A DNA stretch of 64,000 nt from Amycolatopsis japonica (GCF_000732925.1 NZ_CP008953.1:7247001-7311000); one strand, 5' to 3'. Positions 48,793 through 58,672 are shown, counted from the first letter of the stretch. Program-made: numbers and translations. Notes: generated by a model not told the origin, from the sequence alone.

Positions 48793-49878
48793 ATGACGCA
48801 ACCGCCCCACGGCCAGTGGCCGCCACGCGGCGCCGTCCAGCCACCGCCGGTGCACGGCCAGCCCCCTGCCCAGTGGCAGGGCGCGCCGCACCACTTCCCG
48901 CCTCCGCCGCCGCGCCGGTCCGTTGGCGCGATCGTCGCCATCTGCCTCGGCGCGGTCGCCGTGCTGGTCCTCGGCCTGGTCGCGATCGTTTCACTCAATC
49001 GTGACGACTCCGATCACGTAGCGAATGCGGGCTACAGCACCCTCCCGAACACGCCTTCGCAGGCGGGACTGCCGCCGAGCGGGTCTTCGTCGCCCTCGTC
49101 GTCGACGAACCCGTTCCCGTCGTCACCGACCAAGGCGCCGTCTTCGTCGAGCGGGCCGCAGAAGATCCTCAAACTCGGTGACCACCCGATCCTCCAGGAC
49201 CCGAACGCCGGCCTGCGGAACCGGGTCTGCACGCTGCCGCAGTGGCAGAGCAGCCAGCAGGCCGCCGAGGCGTTCTTCACCGCCGCGGGCAAATGCCTCG
49301 ACAACGCCTGGGGCCCGTTCCTCGACGCCTACGACCTGCCGTTCACCCCGCCCGCCCTGCACTTCCCGACCGGGGCCAGCTTCGAAACCGAATGCGGCAC
49401 CATCCAAGTGGGCATCGCGACGGCGGCGTACTACTGCGAGAACAACCTCTACGTGCCGTTCCGCGGTCTGCAGACCGACCAGTACGGCAACAACCCCGGC
49501 GTCTACCTGGCCCTTTTCGCGCACGAGTACGGACATCACGTGCAGGAGGTCGCCGGGCTGATGGACGCGGCCTGGCAGAAGATCTACGACGCCGGCCAGA
49601 ACAGCCCGGCCGGGCTGGAGATGTCGCGGCGCAAGGAACTGCAGGCGCAGTGCTTCTCCGGGATGTTCCTCGGCGCGCACGTCGACCAGGGCGGCACGGT
49701 CAGCCGGGACATGTACAACAAGGCCTGGAACGACCAGGAGACCCGCGGCGACAACACCTCGCGCAGCCAGGATCACGGGACGAACGCGCACTACGCGTCG
49801 TGGTGGCGGGCCGGTGCGAGCAACAACCGGATCGCCGACTGCAACACCTTCTCGGCTCCTTCGAGCGCCGTTTCCTGA
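48793..49878 (+). CDS. Membrane-anchored neutral zinc metallopeptidase (second copy)
   Basis: 361 residues from the ATG at 48793; the frame extends to 48712 but that start lies in the intergenic region. It has the same plan as the peptidase at 37120-38550: a Pro-rich cytoplasmic tail, one helix (VGAIVAICLGAVAVLVLGLVAIVSL), a Ser/Pro-rich outer linker, then the peptidase domain with HEYGHH (H244), 'NSPAGLEMSRRKELQAQCFSGMFLG' and 'DHGTNAHYASWW'. It has four or more outer Cys. It is the paralogue that closes the right side of the envelope cluster and is divergent from its first gene, across a 216-base gap with no recognised promoter. A 25-bp hairpin follows. Confidence 0.92.
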   Translation: MTQPPHGQWPPRGAVQPPPVHGQPPAQWQGAPHHFPPPPPRRSVGAIVAICLGAVAVLVLGLVAIVSLNRDDSDHVANAGYSTLPNTPSQAGLPPSGSSSPSSSTNPFPSSPTKAPSSSSGPQKILKLGDHPILQDPNAGLRNRVCTLPQWQSSQQAAEAFFTAAGKCLDNAWGPFLDAYDLPFTPPALHFPTGASFETECGTIQVGIATAAYYCENNLYVPFRGLQTDQYGNNPGVYLALFAHEYGHHVQEVAGLMDAAWQKIYDAGQNSPAGLEMSRRKELQAQCFSGMFLGAHVDQGGTVSRDMYNKAWNDQETRGDNTSRSQDHGTNAHYASWWRAGASNNRIADCNTFSAPSSAVS

Positions 49879-49885
49879 CTCTTCG

Positions 49886-49938
49886 CGCGTGAAGGCCTCC
49901 TTCCCTCGGCTGAGCCGAGGGAAGGAGGCCTTCACGCG
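49886..49938. terminator. 25-bp perfect hairpin of the CTCGGCTGAGCCGAG family
   Basis: The arms 49886-49910 and 49914-49938 pair fully around TGA. The core is identical to the copy at 22280-22334. It follows the metallopeptidase gene as 38563-38611 follows its paralogue. Confidence 0.85.
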
Positions 49939-50015
49939 TTTCGGGTGGGGGTTGCCGCTCGCCGACGGATGCGGGGCCGTGGGCGATTCCGGCTTGCCCG
50001 GTGCGGCTGGTCACC

Positions 50016-50067
50016 GTGGTCGTGAGTGGCGATTCGGGTTAGAACCCGAATCGCCACTCACGACCAC
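50016..50067. terminator. 25-bp perfect hairpin (GTCGTGAGTGGCG family)
   Basis: The arms 50016-50040 and 50043-50067 pair fully around AG. The core matches 41680-41745 with GATTCGG in place of GTTTCGG and the complementary change in the other arm. It is the convergent terminator for the small membrane protein gene. Confidence 0.85.
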
Positions 50068-50079
50068 CTGGACCGACGA

Positions 50080-50550
50080 TCAGGCCGTCACCGGAACCCG
50101 AGGCCCCCGCAACACCAGGAAGACGTACATCCCGCCCGCGAAGCAGCTGAACACCAGCAGTGCCAGCCCGAGCGGCCGCCGCGCGTCGCTCGCTCCGGCC
50201 GTCGCATCGGCCGCGTGCACCGACACGGCGTCCCCCGCGGCCCCGTCCGGGACGACGACCTCGATGCGCTCACCCTGGCCGTGTCCGCAGCCGTTGAGCG
50301 AACCTTCCATGGGCGCGCCGCCGAATTCGAACTTGACCCTCTCGGTGGCGCCGCCGGTACAGGGTGCGGGCTGAACGACCTCCGCCTGCACGGTCGTCCC
50401 CTTGGTCTCGTTCGAGATACCGAACAGTCCCGGCCCGGCGAACCACGCCAGGAAGACCACCAGCAGGCCGACCCCGGCCGCCACGGCCAGGGAGTTCCAC
50501 CCCGGGGTGAGCCCTCTGGCGGGGTCCGATCGCTTGCGCACGAACGCCAT
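50080..50550 (-). CDS. Small two-helix membrane protein, unknown function
   Basis: 156 residues from the ATG at 50550, with GAGG nine bases upstream. Helix one (LAVAAGVGLLVVFLAWFAGPGLFGI) and helix two (LGLALLVFSCFAGGMYVFLVLR) enclose an outer loop of about 85 residues with 'VVQPAPCTGGATERVKFEFGGAPMEGSLNGCGHGQGERIEVVVPDGAAGD'. The two cysteines probably form a disulfide, and the loop reads as a small beta domain. I do not recognise a named family. It lies between a K+ channel gene upstream (104 bases, with a degenerate copy of the GCAAAGG...CTTGC repeat) and the hairpin cluster, so it is likely a single-gene transcript. Confidence 0.75.
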   Translation of the reverse strand: MAFVRKRSDPARGLTPGWNSLAVAAGVGLLVVFLAWFAGPGLFGISNETKGTTVQAEVVQPAPCTGGATERVKFEFGGAPMEGSLNGCGHGQGERIEVVVPDGAAGDAVSVHAADATAGASDARRPLGLALLVFSCFAGGMYVFLVLRGPRVPVTA

Positions 50551-50654
50551 GCTCCCAGAACCTCGCGGCAAAACACAGGAGCCCGGAGAGGTGGTGGCAG
50601 CGGCAGAACAGAGGAGCCCATTTGTCCAGGCAGAGTGATAGCAAATAGCCCCTG

Positions 50655-51731
50655 CTACCGCTCGATCGTCTCCGCCGCGGTCACCTTGCGGATGTACAGC
50701 AGCTTGTCCCCCGGCTCGATCGCGTCCGCCTGCGGGGCGTCCACCCGGTACAGCACGCCGTCGCGGACGACACCCAGCACGATGTCCGGCAGATGCCGCG
50801 GCGACCCGCCCTCTTCGGACGGCTCCACCGGGCGTTCGGCGATCGCGAGACCGGACTCGGGGGTGAGCAGGTCCTCGACCATGTCGACCACCAGCGGCGT
50901 CGACGTCGCCATGCCGAGCAGGCGCCCGGCGGTCTCGCTCGACACCACGACCTGGTTCGCGCCCGACTGCTTCAGCAGGTGGACGTTCTCCGCCTCCCGC
51001 ACCGACGCCACGATGTGCGACTTCGGCGCCAGCTCACGGGCGGTCAGCGTGACCAGCACGGCGGTGTCGTCCCGGTTCGGGGCGACGACGACGGCGCGCG
51101 CCCGCTGGACCCCGGCGACGCGCAGCACGTCGGCGCGGGTGGCCGAGCCGTGCACGGTCACCAGCCCGAGTGACGTGGCCGCTTCGAGGGCCTGCTGGTC
51201 CGTGTCGACGACGACGATGTGGTCGGGTTCGACGTTCTCGTCCCCGAGCAGCGCGTTGACCGCCGACCGGCCCTTCGTGCCGAATCCGACGACGACCGTG
51301 TGGTCACGCACCTTCGTCCTCCACTTTTGGATCTTGAAAGCCTGGCGGGAGCGCTCGGTGAGCACTTCGAGTGTGGTACCGACCAGGACGATGAGGAAGA
51401 GCACCCGCAGCGGGGTGATCACCAGGACGTTCACCAGCCGCGCGGACGGCGTCGCGGGCGCGATGTCGCCGTAACCCGTGGTCGACAGCGACACCGTCGC
51501 GTAATAGAGGCTGTCGAGGAACGTGAGCCCGTCGCCGTTCGCGTCGCGGTAACCGTCCCGGTCGAGGTAGACGATCAGCACGGTCGCCAGCAGGGCGAGC
51601 ATCGCGCCGATGATCCGTTTGAGGATCGACCGCAGTGGGCTGACCGTCAGCTCCGGCATCCGGATCACACCGACGAGCTCGTGGTCCGGGCGGTCGCTCA
51701 GCCTGACCGGGAAACGCTTGAGAACCCTCAT
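50655..51731 (-). CDS. Potassium channel protein with RCK (TrkA-N/TrkA-C) domains
   Basis: 358 residues. Two membrane helices (40-57 and about 97-117) flank a pore loop with the selectivity filter TTGYGD (84-89). Next comes a Rossmann RCK domain with 'DHTVVVGFGTKGRSAVNALLGDENVEPDHIVVVDTD' and 'HGSATRADVLRVAGVQRARAVVVAPNRDDTAVLVTLTARELAP', then a TrkA-C domain ending 'EPGDKLLYIRKV'. It corresponds to M. tuberculosis Rv3200c, which lies next to adnB. It conducts K+ and is gated by a ligand (often nucleotide or Ca2+) bound at the RCK ring. A gap of 88 bases separates it from the divergent DoxX-like gene. Confidence 0.94.
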   Translation of the reverse strand: MRVLKRFPVRLSDRPDHELVGVIRMPELTVSPLRSILKRIIGAMLALLATVLIVYLDRDGYRDANGDGLTFLDSLYYATVSLSTTGYGDIAPATPSARLVNVLVITPLRVLFLIVLVGTTLEVLTERSRQAFKIQKWRTKVRDHTVVVGFGTKGRSAVNALLGDENVEPDHIVVVDTDQQALEAATSLGLVTVHGSATRADVLRVAGVQRARAVVVAPNRDDTAVLVTLTARELAPKSHIVASVREAENVHLLKQSGANQVVVSSETAGRLLGMATSTPLVVDMVEDLLTPESGLAIAERPVEPSEEGGSPRHLPDIVLGVVRDGVLYRVDAPQADAIEPGDKLLYIRKVTAAETIER

Positions 51732-51819
51732 GCACAGGCTCCGGCCTGGTCCGCGTCACTCACGGTCGGGAGGATAGCCGAAGTACCTTCCGTTCAGCTC
51801 GGTATGCGAAGCTCAGGGC

Positions 51820-52206
51820 ATGTCTTCGGATTCCCGACCGTCTCAACGGCCCGCCCATTTCCTCGCCGGCCTGCTCGGCGCGGCCGGTGTCCTGCACTTC
51901 GTCCAGCCGAAACCGTTCGACGCCATCATCCCGAAGCAGCTTCCCGGCTCCCCTCGGGCCTGGACCTACGGATCCGGCGTGGCCGAGCTGGGCGTCGCCG
52001 CCGCGGTCGCCAATCCGAAGACGCGACGGCTCGGCGGGCTCGCGGCCGCGCTGCTGTTCGTCGTGGTCCTGCCTGGCAACGTGAAGATGGCCGTCGACGC
52101 CGACCGCCGGAAGGCCCCGAAGCACTGGCGGGCGGCCTTCTGGGCCCGAGTCCCGCTGCAGATCCCGTTGGTGACCTGGGCTCTGAAGGTCCGCGACCGC
52201 GCTTAG
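51820..52206 (+). CDS. DoxX-family membrane protein
   Basis: 128 residues with about four helices: 'HFLAGLLGAAGVLHFVQPKPFDAIIPKQLPG', 'YGSGVAELGVAAAVA', 'LGGLAAALLFVVVLPGNVKMAVDA' and a C-terminal helix around 'RVPLQIPLVTWALKV'. The 'GVLHFVQPKPFDAIIPKQLP' stretch is typical of small actinobacterial DoxX-like proteins. DoxX members act in quinone-linked redox or thiosulfate oxidation in archaea, but for this group the role is unknown. Its stop overlaps the adnB stop by four bases in the opposite direction, so the two genes converge with no terminator between them. Confidence 0.85.
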   Translation: MSSDSRPSQRPAHFLAGLLGAAGVLHFVQPKPFDAIIPKQLPGSPRAWTYGSGVAELGVAAAVANPKTRRLGGLAAALLFVVVLPGNVKMAVDADRRKAPKHWRAAFWARVPLQIPLVTWALKVRDRA

Positions 52207-55200
52207 ATCGTCGGGACGCTTCGCAGGAGCCGGCGTAGTCCTTCGGCGTCCAGCAGATCCGCCGGGCGGACGGTCTTGTCGTGTTTCACGTAGTGGAACG
52301 CCGCCCGTACCTTCTCCACGGGGATGTTCTTCAACGCCGCCCAGGCCAGCCGGTACGCCGCCAGCTGCACGGCCAGCGACTCGACCCGGTCGGCTTCCGG
52401 AACGGCACCGGTCTTCCAGTCGACGACGGTCCAGCCGCCGTCCGCGTCGGCGAACACCGCGTCCATCCGCCCGCGCACCGTCACGCCCACGACGTCCGCC
52501 GAGAACGGCACCTCGACCGCGTGCGGCACCCGGTGCGCCCACTCGCTCTTCTCGAACGCGGTCTGCAGCGCTTCCAGTTCGGTGTCGGGCGCCTCGTCGA
52601 CGTCCGCCGCCCCCGGCAGGTCGTGGATCTCCAGCAACTGCTCGCCGCCGAACCGCTGCTCCAGCCAGCCGTGGAACGCCGTCCCTCGCCGCGCGTACGT
52701 GTTGGGGCGTACGGGAAGCGGCCGCCGCAGCCGTTTGGCCAGCGCCGCGGGATCGGCCGACAGCTCGACCAGCTGGCTCACCGAGAGATGCGGCGGCAGG
52801 ACGACCTGCTGCACCCGGTCCCGCGCCCGCGCCCGCTCCTCCAGCAGCACCTTGGTGTCGGAGATCCAGCCGTCCGGATCGTCCTCTTCCTCCTCTTCCG
52901 CATGCTCGGCGTCCTCCATCGCCCCGAGCACCATGTCGACGCCGTTCGTGACGCCCTCGCGCCGCGGCCACAGCGGATCGACCGGCCACCGCGACCGGCG
53001 GGCGTCGGCGACCAGCGGGTTCTCGCCGTCGGTCTCGGGCTCGTCGGCCCAGGGCTCGATGCGGCCGACCGAGTTGCCCCGCATCACCTCGCCGATTTCC
53101 AGCAAGAACTCCGACGGCCCCTTCGGCCGCGCGCTGCTCTCGTTCCACCAATGGCCGGAGATCAGCATGGTGTGCTCGGAGCGGGTCAGCGCGACGTAGC
53201 AGAGCCGCCGCTCTTCATCCGCTTCCCGCGCGACGAAGCCTTCTTCGTGCAGTTCCAGCGCTTCCTGGACTTCCTTGCGGTCCGCGCCTTCGGGGATCCG
53301 CAGCTCCGGCAGATCCTCCGAGTCCCCGCGCAGCGCGGCGGGCAGCGAGGTCGACGTCCGCAGCCACGATGACGAACGCCGCCGCCCGGGGAAGACCTCC
53401 TTGACCAGATGCGGAATCGCGACGATGCGCCATTCCAGCCCCTTGGCCGAATGCACCGTCAGTACCTGGACCCGATCCGGGACCACCTCCACTTCACCGG
53501 GGGTGAGCCCGTCTTCCGCGTGCGCGGCCGTGTTCAGATAGTCCACAAAGGACAAAAGCGTGGCCGTCGGCGAGGTCTCGGCGAAATCCGTGACGACGTC
53601 GGCGAAAGCGTCCAGGTGCGCGCGCCCGGCCGGGCCGGGACGGGCCAGCGACTCGACGTCGAGCAGCATCGTGCGTTCCACGTCGGCGACCAGTTCGGGC
53701 AGCGATTGGTCGAGCCGCCGTCGCAACGCCGAAAGCTCGGCGCCGATCTTCCGGATACGCCGGTATCCCTCGGACGAATAGCGTTCCGGCGTCCCGGGAT
53801 CGTCGATGGCATCGGCGAGTCCCGCCTGCTCGACCCGCTCGGTCACCAGCACCGGTTCGTCCACATCGGACTTCCCCGACGGCGGCACCGGCGACGAGAG
53901 TTCACCGGCCCGGCGCCACAACGCCGCGAGGTCGGCCGCCGCGATCCGCCAGCGCGCCCCGGTCAGCAGCCGGGCGGCAGCGCTGCCCGCGAGCGGATCG
54001 GCGAGCACTCGCAACGTGCTCACCAGATCCGCGACCTCGGGTTCGTCGAGGAGGCCGCCGAGACCGACGACCTCCACCGGAAGCCCACGCGCTCGCAGCT
54101 CCGCCGCGATCGGCGCCATGTCGGCACGACGACGCACCAGAACCGCCGCGGTCGGTGGCTTTCCGGTCTCCTCCACGGTTTCGAACCAGCGTTTCGCCAC
54201 CGCGTCGGCCACCCACTCGCGTTCGGCGCGGATGTCCGGCAGCAGCGCGGCGGCGATGTCGGCGGCCCCCGCGCCCTCCAGCGCGCGCAGCCGCGCGACA
54301 CCGAGGCCGCGTTCCCGCAGCGGCTCCGAGATCGCGTTCGCGAGTTCGAGCACCTCGGGCGGATTGCGGAAGCTGGTCAGCAGCCCGAAATCCAGGGCCG
54401 GAACGAGCCGCTCGCCGTTGTCACGCGGGAAGTCCGTGGTGAACCGGGGCAGGTTCGCCGCGCTCGCGCCGCGCCAGCCGTAGATGGCCTGCGCCGGATC
54501 GCCGACCGCGGTCACCGGCATCGGCGGATGTTCCACCCCGCCGAACAGCGAACGCAGCAGGATCCGCTGGGCGTGCCCGGTGTCCTGGTACTCGTCGAGC
54601 AGGACGGCGCCGTAGCGTTCGCGCTCCCCCGCGACCACCGCCGGATAGCTGCTGGCGAGCTGCGCGGCCAGCGACATCTGGTCGGCGAAGTCGAGCGCGC
54701 CTTCCGCTCGTTTCCGTGTGTGATACGCCTCGACCAGCGGCAGGAGCGCGAGGCGGAACCGTTGCGCCGTCATGACTTCGGCCAGCTTCTGCGGCAGAGA
54801 AGCACGCTGCCCTTTCGCCCTCGGCGCGTTCTCGATGACCTCGCACAGCCAAGACGTGTACTGCGCCAGCCGTTCGGTCTCGACGAGGTGTTCGCCGAGT
54901 TCCCCGGCCAGCGCCAGCAACTGCGCCGTCACCGTCGAGGGCACGCGATCGGTGTCGAGGTCATTGTCCCAAGTGGACACGACGCGATGCGAGAACTGCC
55001 ACGAAGACGTCTCCGACAGCAGCCGGACGCCGGGCTGGACGGGCAGCCGCAGGCCGTGTTCGGACAGCAGCCGCCCGGCATACGCGTGATAGGTCAGCAC
55101 CGTCGGCTCGCCGGCGGTCACCGTCGTGCGCAGATCACCGGTCGGGTCGATCTTGTCGAGCAGTCCCGATCCCACGAGCCGCCGCAGCCGGGTGCGGACG

Positions 55201-55460
55201 CGTTCGCCGAGCTGACGGGCGGCCTTGCGGGTGAAGGTCAGGCCGAGCACGCGTTCCGGCGGCACGACACTGTTGGCCACCAGCCAGACGACGCGCGCGG
55301 CCATCGTCTCGGTCTTGCCCGCGCCCGCGCCCGCGACGACCAGCGACGGCTCGATGGGTGCCGCGATGACCTCGGCCTGCTCGTCGGTGGGGCTGTGCAG
55401 GCCGAGCGCGCGGGCGATCTCGCCCGGTTCGACCTGGCGGCGCTGGAGTTCGGAGATCAA
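52203..55460 (-). CDS. adnB: AdnB subunit of the AdnAB helicase-nuclease
   Basis: 1085 residues from a TTG at 55460 whose TTGA overlaps the adnA stop; a TTG at 55517 would lie inside adnA. N-terminal UvrD-type motor: Q motif 'SPTDEQAEVIAAP', Walker A AGAGAGKTETMAARV, motif Ia 'LTFTRKAARQLGERV', Walker B 'VLLDEYQDTGHAQ', and motifs III-VI including 'VTAVGDPAQAIYGWRGAS' and 'LCYVALTRSEHTMLIS'. The C-terminal RecB-type nuclease has 'GRMDAVFADADGGWTVVDWKTG' and 'VQLAAYRLAW', with the metal-binding Asp and the catalytic Lys intact. With AdnA it resects double-strand breaks in place of RecBCD in mycobacteria (Rv3201c). Confidence 0.95.
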   Translation of the reverse strand: MISELQRRQVEPGEIARALGLHSPTDEQAEVIAAPIEPSLVVAGAGAGKTETMAARVVWLVANSVVPPERVLGLTFTRKAARQLGERVRTRLRRLVGSGLLDKIDPTGDLRTTVTAGEPTVLTYHAYAGRLLSEHGLRLPVQPGVRLLSETSSWQFSHRVVSTWDNDLDTDRVPSTVTAQLLALAGELGEHLVETERLAQYTSWLCEVIENAPRAKGQRASLPQKLAEVMTAQRFRLALLPLVEAYHTRKRAEGALDFADQMSLAAQLASSYPAVVAGERERYGAVLLDEYQDTGHAQRILLRSLFGGVEHPPMPVTAVGDPAQAIYGWRGASAANLPRFTTDFPRDNGERLVPALDFGLLTSFRNPPEVLELANAISEPLRERGLGVARLRALEGAGAADIAAALLPDIRAEREWVADAVAKRWFETVEETGKPPTAAVLVRRRADMAPIAAELRARGLPVEVVGLGGLLDEPEVADLVSTLRVLADPLAGSAAARLLTGARWRIAAADLAALWRRAGELSSPVPPSGKSDVDEPVLVTERVEQAGLADAIDDPGTPERYSSEGYRRIRKIGAELSALRRRLDQSLPELVADVERTMLLDVESLARPGPAGRAHLDAFADVVTDFAETSPTATLLSFVDYLNTAAHAEDGLTPGEVEVVPDRVQVLTVHSAKGLEWRIVAIPHLVKEVFPGRRRSSSWLRTSTSLPAALRGDSEDLPELRIPEGADRKEVQEALELHEEGFVAREADEERRLCYVALTRSEHTMLISGHWWNESSARPKGPSEFLLEIGEVMRGNSVGRIEPWADEPETDGENPLVADARRSRWPVDPLWPRREGVTNGVDMVLGAMEDAEHAEEEEEDDPDGWISDTKVLLEERARARDRVQQVVLPPHLSVSQLVELSADPAALAKRLRRPLPVRPNTYARRGTAFHGWLEQRFGGEQLLEIHDLPGAADVDEAPDTELEALQTAFEKSEWAHRVPHAVEVPFSADVVGVTVRGRMDAVFADADGGWTVVDWKTGAVPEADRVESLAVQLAAYRLAWAALKNIPVEKVRAAFHYVKHDKTVRPADLLDAEGLRRLLRSVPTI

Positions 55461-58400
55461 GGGCCGGTCACCTGCCTGCCCTCGGGGCGCAGCGGACAGC
55501 AACCCCTTGCCGGGCAACGATCACAGTCCGGATTCTCGGTGACGCCGTACTCCGGCCCCGCGGCGGATCCGGCCGCCGAGCGCACCAGTTCGAGCCATTG
55601 CTTGCCGCCGTCCTCGTCCAGCGGCGCCTGCTCGCGCTGGGTGGATCCGGTCTTGTTGTTGGACTTCGCGACGTAGACCAGCCGCGCGCCACCGGGTTTC
55701 GAACCGCCCTCGACCGCGCCGAGCAATACGGCGAGCTGATACGCGGCCAGCTGCGGATGTTGTTCGGCGTCGGCGGCGGAGATCGGGACCTTGCCGGTCT
55801 TGATGTCGATCACGACCGGACGGCCGTCCTTGTCCATCTCCACGCGGTCTACGCGGCCGCGCAGGAGCACGCGAACGTCGTCATCGCCGACGGGCAGTTC
55901 GACCTCGATGTCCTGCTCGACCCCGGCTTCGATCAGCTCCTTGCGGCTGGATTCCAGCCAGGAGATGAAGTTCCGCAGCATCTGCTCGACCCGCGACCGC
56001 TCGCGGCGCGAGAACCACGGCGCCCCGGCGTCGACCCGCACCCAGGCGTCGTCGAGGGCGGCGCGGATCTGCTCGTCGCTGCTGCCGCCGGCGACCGCCT
56101 GCGCGAGCCCGTGCACCAGCGTTCCGGTGACCGCGGCGAGCTGCGCCGGGTCACTGCCGCCGTGGCGTTCGATCAGCCAGCGCAACGGGCATTTGACCAG
56201 AACCTCCACAGTGGACGGTGAGATGCGGATGAGGTCGCCCGGCCCGTGCACGGGTTCGCCGGTGGACGGTTCCAGCAGGCCGTACCAGGTGCCCGGATGC
56301 GCGCCCGGCACGCCCGCGGAGGCCAGCTTCGCGAGCTGACGGGCCGCCCGCTGCCGCCTTTCCGGGTCGCTCGTCTCGTCGCAGACGACCTCGCGCAGCT
56401 CACCGACGAGTTCGGCGAGCACCAGCGAACGTCCCGCCGGTTTCATCCGCGAGTCGAGCCCGCCGTCGTCCGCGCCGTTCTCCTCCAGATCGTCGATGAA
56501 CCGCGAGGGCTGCTCGTCCTCCCCCGCGACCGCGCTGACCAGCAACGTCTTCCGCGCGCGGCTCGCGGCGAGGTAGAACAGCCGCCGCTCTTCGGCGAGG
56601 ATCGGCGCGGTGGCGGACACCTTTTCGTCGTCGACCCCGGACATGAGGTCGACCAGCCGCTCGACGCCGAGCACGGATCCGCGCAACCGCAGATCCGGCC
56701 AGCTGCCTTCCTGGACACCGGCGATCGAGACGACCGTCCACTCGCGACCCGCGGACGCGTGCGCGGTGAGCAGCGAAACGCCTTCGCTCTTCATGGCCGC
56801 GGGTGCCAGCGTGTCACCCGCGATGTTCTGTGAGGACAGATAATCCGCGAACGAAGCGACACTCGCCTTCGGCAATCTGTCGACATAACGACCAGCCGCG
56901 TCGAAGAGCGCGACGATCGCGTCGAGATCCCGATCCGCCTGCGAGCCCAGCGATCCGCCGCGATCGACCAACCGCAGCAAACGCTGCTCCAGACCACTGG
57001 CCTGCCACAGATCCCACAACACCTGCTCGACGCCGTCACCGCGCACCACGGCCTGATGCGCCGCGTGCAGCAGACCGCCGATCCGGCGCATCGGGAGCGA
57101 CTCGGCCTCGGCGAGGCCGGTGAGAACATCGTTGGTGCGTAAGGCTTCCACCAGCAACTCGTCGCTGGACCGTTGTCCGCCGCCCGCGAGCTCCAGCCTG
57201 CGCAAACCGCGCCGCAGCCGCCTCAGGGCGAGCGGATCCGCGCCACCCAAAGGCGAGGAGAGCAGCATCTCGGCGAGGTCGACGTCGAGCAGTTCCGGAT
57301 CCGCGGCGAGCCGCAGCATCGCCAGCAGAGGACGAACTGCGGGTTGTTTCGCGAGCGGCAGCTCCTCCGTGGCCGAACCGATCGGCACCCCCGCCGCGCG
57401 CAGAGCACGTTGCAGGACAAGGAAAGTACGGGCGGGTGATCGGACGAGTACCGCCATCTCCGACCACGGCACGCCGTCGACGAGATGCGCGCGGCGCAGC
57501 TGATCGGCGATCCAGCTCGCCTCTGAGGCCGGGGTCGGCATCAGGCGCACACGGACGACACCGCCCTCGGCGTCAGGCGCGTCGACGAGTTTGCGCTGCG
57601 GCGACGACCCGGGAAGCACGGAACCGAGTTTCGTGACGGCCGTGCGGATGACCGGCGCGAGCCGATGCGCCGTGGTCAGCAGGACCGTGCGCTCGCCGTC
57701 CTCGTCCGCGTCGGCGAACAGGCGGGGATCCGCGCCACGGAAGGAGAACACGGACTGATCGGGGTCGCCCGCGACGACGAACTCGTCGGCCGCGTGCCCG
57801 ATGAGCCGGACGAGCTGGGTCTGCAGCGGGTCGAGATGCTGCGCGTCGTCGACGAACAGGTGCCGGACGCGCCGCTGCTCGCGTTCACGCAGGTCCGGGT
57901 CGTCCTCCAAGGCGAGCAGGGCGGAAGTGACGAGCTCCGCCGCGTCCAGCGCGGGCGCGCTCGCCACACCGAGCGCGTTGCCGCCCGCGCCCTGCAGCAG
58001 GGTGACCTCTTCGTACTGGCTCCAGAAGCGCCCGGCCGCGATCCATTCTTCGCGGCCGCGCCGCCTGCCGAGTTCGACCAGATCCTCCGGGCCGAGCCCT
58101 CGTTCGGCGGCGCGGAGCAGGAGGTCTCGCAACTCCTCGGCGAAACCGGGCACGCCCAGCGCGGGGCGCAGCTGCTCCGGCCAGTCGAGCGCGCCTTCCT
58201 CGATGTCGCCGGCGAGCAGATCGCGGACGACGACGTCCTGCTCCGCCCCGGCCAGCAGTCGGGGCGGCGGAAGCTCGTCGGCCTGCGCCTCCATCCGCAA
58301 CAGCGCGTACGCGTACGAATGCACCGTGCGCACGAGCGGCTCGCGGATCGTGCGCGGCAGCGGATCCTCTTCCGGATCGGTGGTGAGCCGATGGGTGATG

Positions 58401-58672
58401 TCGGCGCGCAGGGCCTCGGCCGCCTTGCGGGACGTGGTCAGGATGAGCACGCTCTCCGGATTCGCGCCCTCCGCGATACGCCGCGACGCCGCCGACGCCA
58501 GCAAGGCCGTCTTACCGGTGCCGGGGCCGCCGAGGACCCTGCGGAACCCGTCCGGGGCGGCCAGCAGGCGGCGGGCGCCGGAATCCCACTGGAAGGACGG
58601 CGTGCCGGTGACCGGCGTGCGGACCAGCCGCGCGTCGGTTCCTGCCGCTGTTCGCCGCCCGTTCACGCCCAC
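55457..58672 (-). CDS. adnA: AdnA subunit of the AdnAB helicase-nuclease
   Basis: About 1071 residues from a GTG at 58672 (58666 is equally possible). The N-terminal motor has Walker A 'VLGGPGTGKTALL', 'ILTTSRKAAEALRADI', Walker B 'HLFVDDAQHLDPLQTQ', and 'EFVVAGDPDQSVFSFRGA'; the later 'AEERRLFYLAASRARKTLLVSA' completes the motor. The C-terminal nuclease has 'LRGRVDRVEMDKDGRPVVIDIKTGKV' and 'QLAAYQLAVL'. The iron-sulfur ligands are visible as one Cys in 'LVKCPLRWLIER' and three in 'CDRCPARGCCPL' close to the end. It unwinds and degrades DNA ends with AdnB, and corresponds to Rv3202c. It is divergent from the alkyltransferase-like gene across 54 bases. Confidence 0.95.
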   Translation of the reverse strand: MGVNGRRTAAGTDARLVRTPVTGTPSFQWDSGARRLLAAPDGFRRVLGGPGTGKTALLASAASRRIAEGANPESVLILTTSRKAAEALRADITHRLTTDPEEDPLPRTIREPLVRTVHSYAYALLRMEAQADELPPPRLLAGAEQDVVVRDLLAGDIEEGALDWPEQLRPALGVPGFAEELRDLLLRAAERGLGPEDLVELGRRRGREEWIAAGRFWSQYEEVTLLQGAGGNALGVASAPALDAAELVTSALLALEDDPDLREREQRRVRHLFVDDAQHLDPLQTQLVRLIGHAADEFVVAGDPDQSVFSFRGADPRLFADADEDGERTVLLTTAHRLAPVIRTAVTKLGSVLPGSSPQRKLVDAPDAEGGVVRVRLMPTPASEASWIADQLRRAHLVDGVPWSEMAVLVRSPARTFLVLQRALRAAGVPIGSATEELPLAKQPAVRPLLAMLRLAADPELLDVDLAEMLLSSPLGGADPLALRRLRRGLRRLELAGGGQRSSDELLVEALRTNDVLTGLAEAESLPMRRIGGLLHAAHQAVVRGDGVEQVLWDLWQASGLEQRLLRLVDRGGSLGSQADRDLDAIVALFDAAGRYVDRLPKASVASFADYLSSQNIAGDTLAPAAMKSEGVSLLTAHASAGREWTVVSIAGVQEGSWPDLRLRGSVLGVERLVDLMSGVDDEKVSATAPILAEERRLFYLAASRARKTLLVSAVAGEDEQPSRFIDDLEENGADDGGLDSRMKPAGRSLVLAELVGELREVVCDETSDPERRQRAARQLAKLASAGVPGAHPGTWYGLLEPSTGEPVHGPGDLIRISPSTVEVLVKCPLRWLIERHGGSDPAQLAAVTGTLVHGLAQAVAGGSSDEQIRAALDDAWVRVDAGAPWFSRRERSRVEQMLRNFISWLESSRKELIEAGVEQDIEVELPVGDDDVRVLLRGRVDRVEMDKDGRPVVIDIKTGKVPISAADAEQHPQLAAYQLAVLLGAVEGGSKPGGARLVYVAKSNNKTGSTQREQAPLDEDGGKQWLELVRSAAGSAAGPEYGVTENPDCDRCPARGCCPLRPEGRQVTGP

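Noticed and set aside
53409..55676. 755-codon open frame on the plus strand
   Set aside because: Antisense shadow of adnB with Arg/Gln-rich low-complexity composition; adnB has clear helicase and nuclease motifs.
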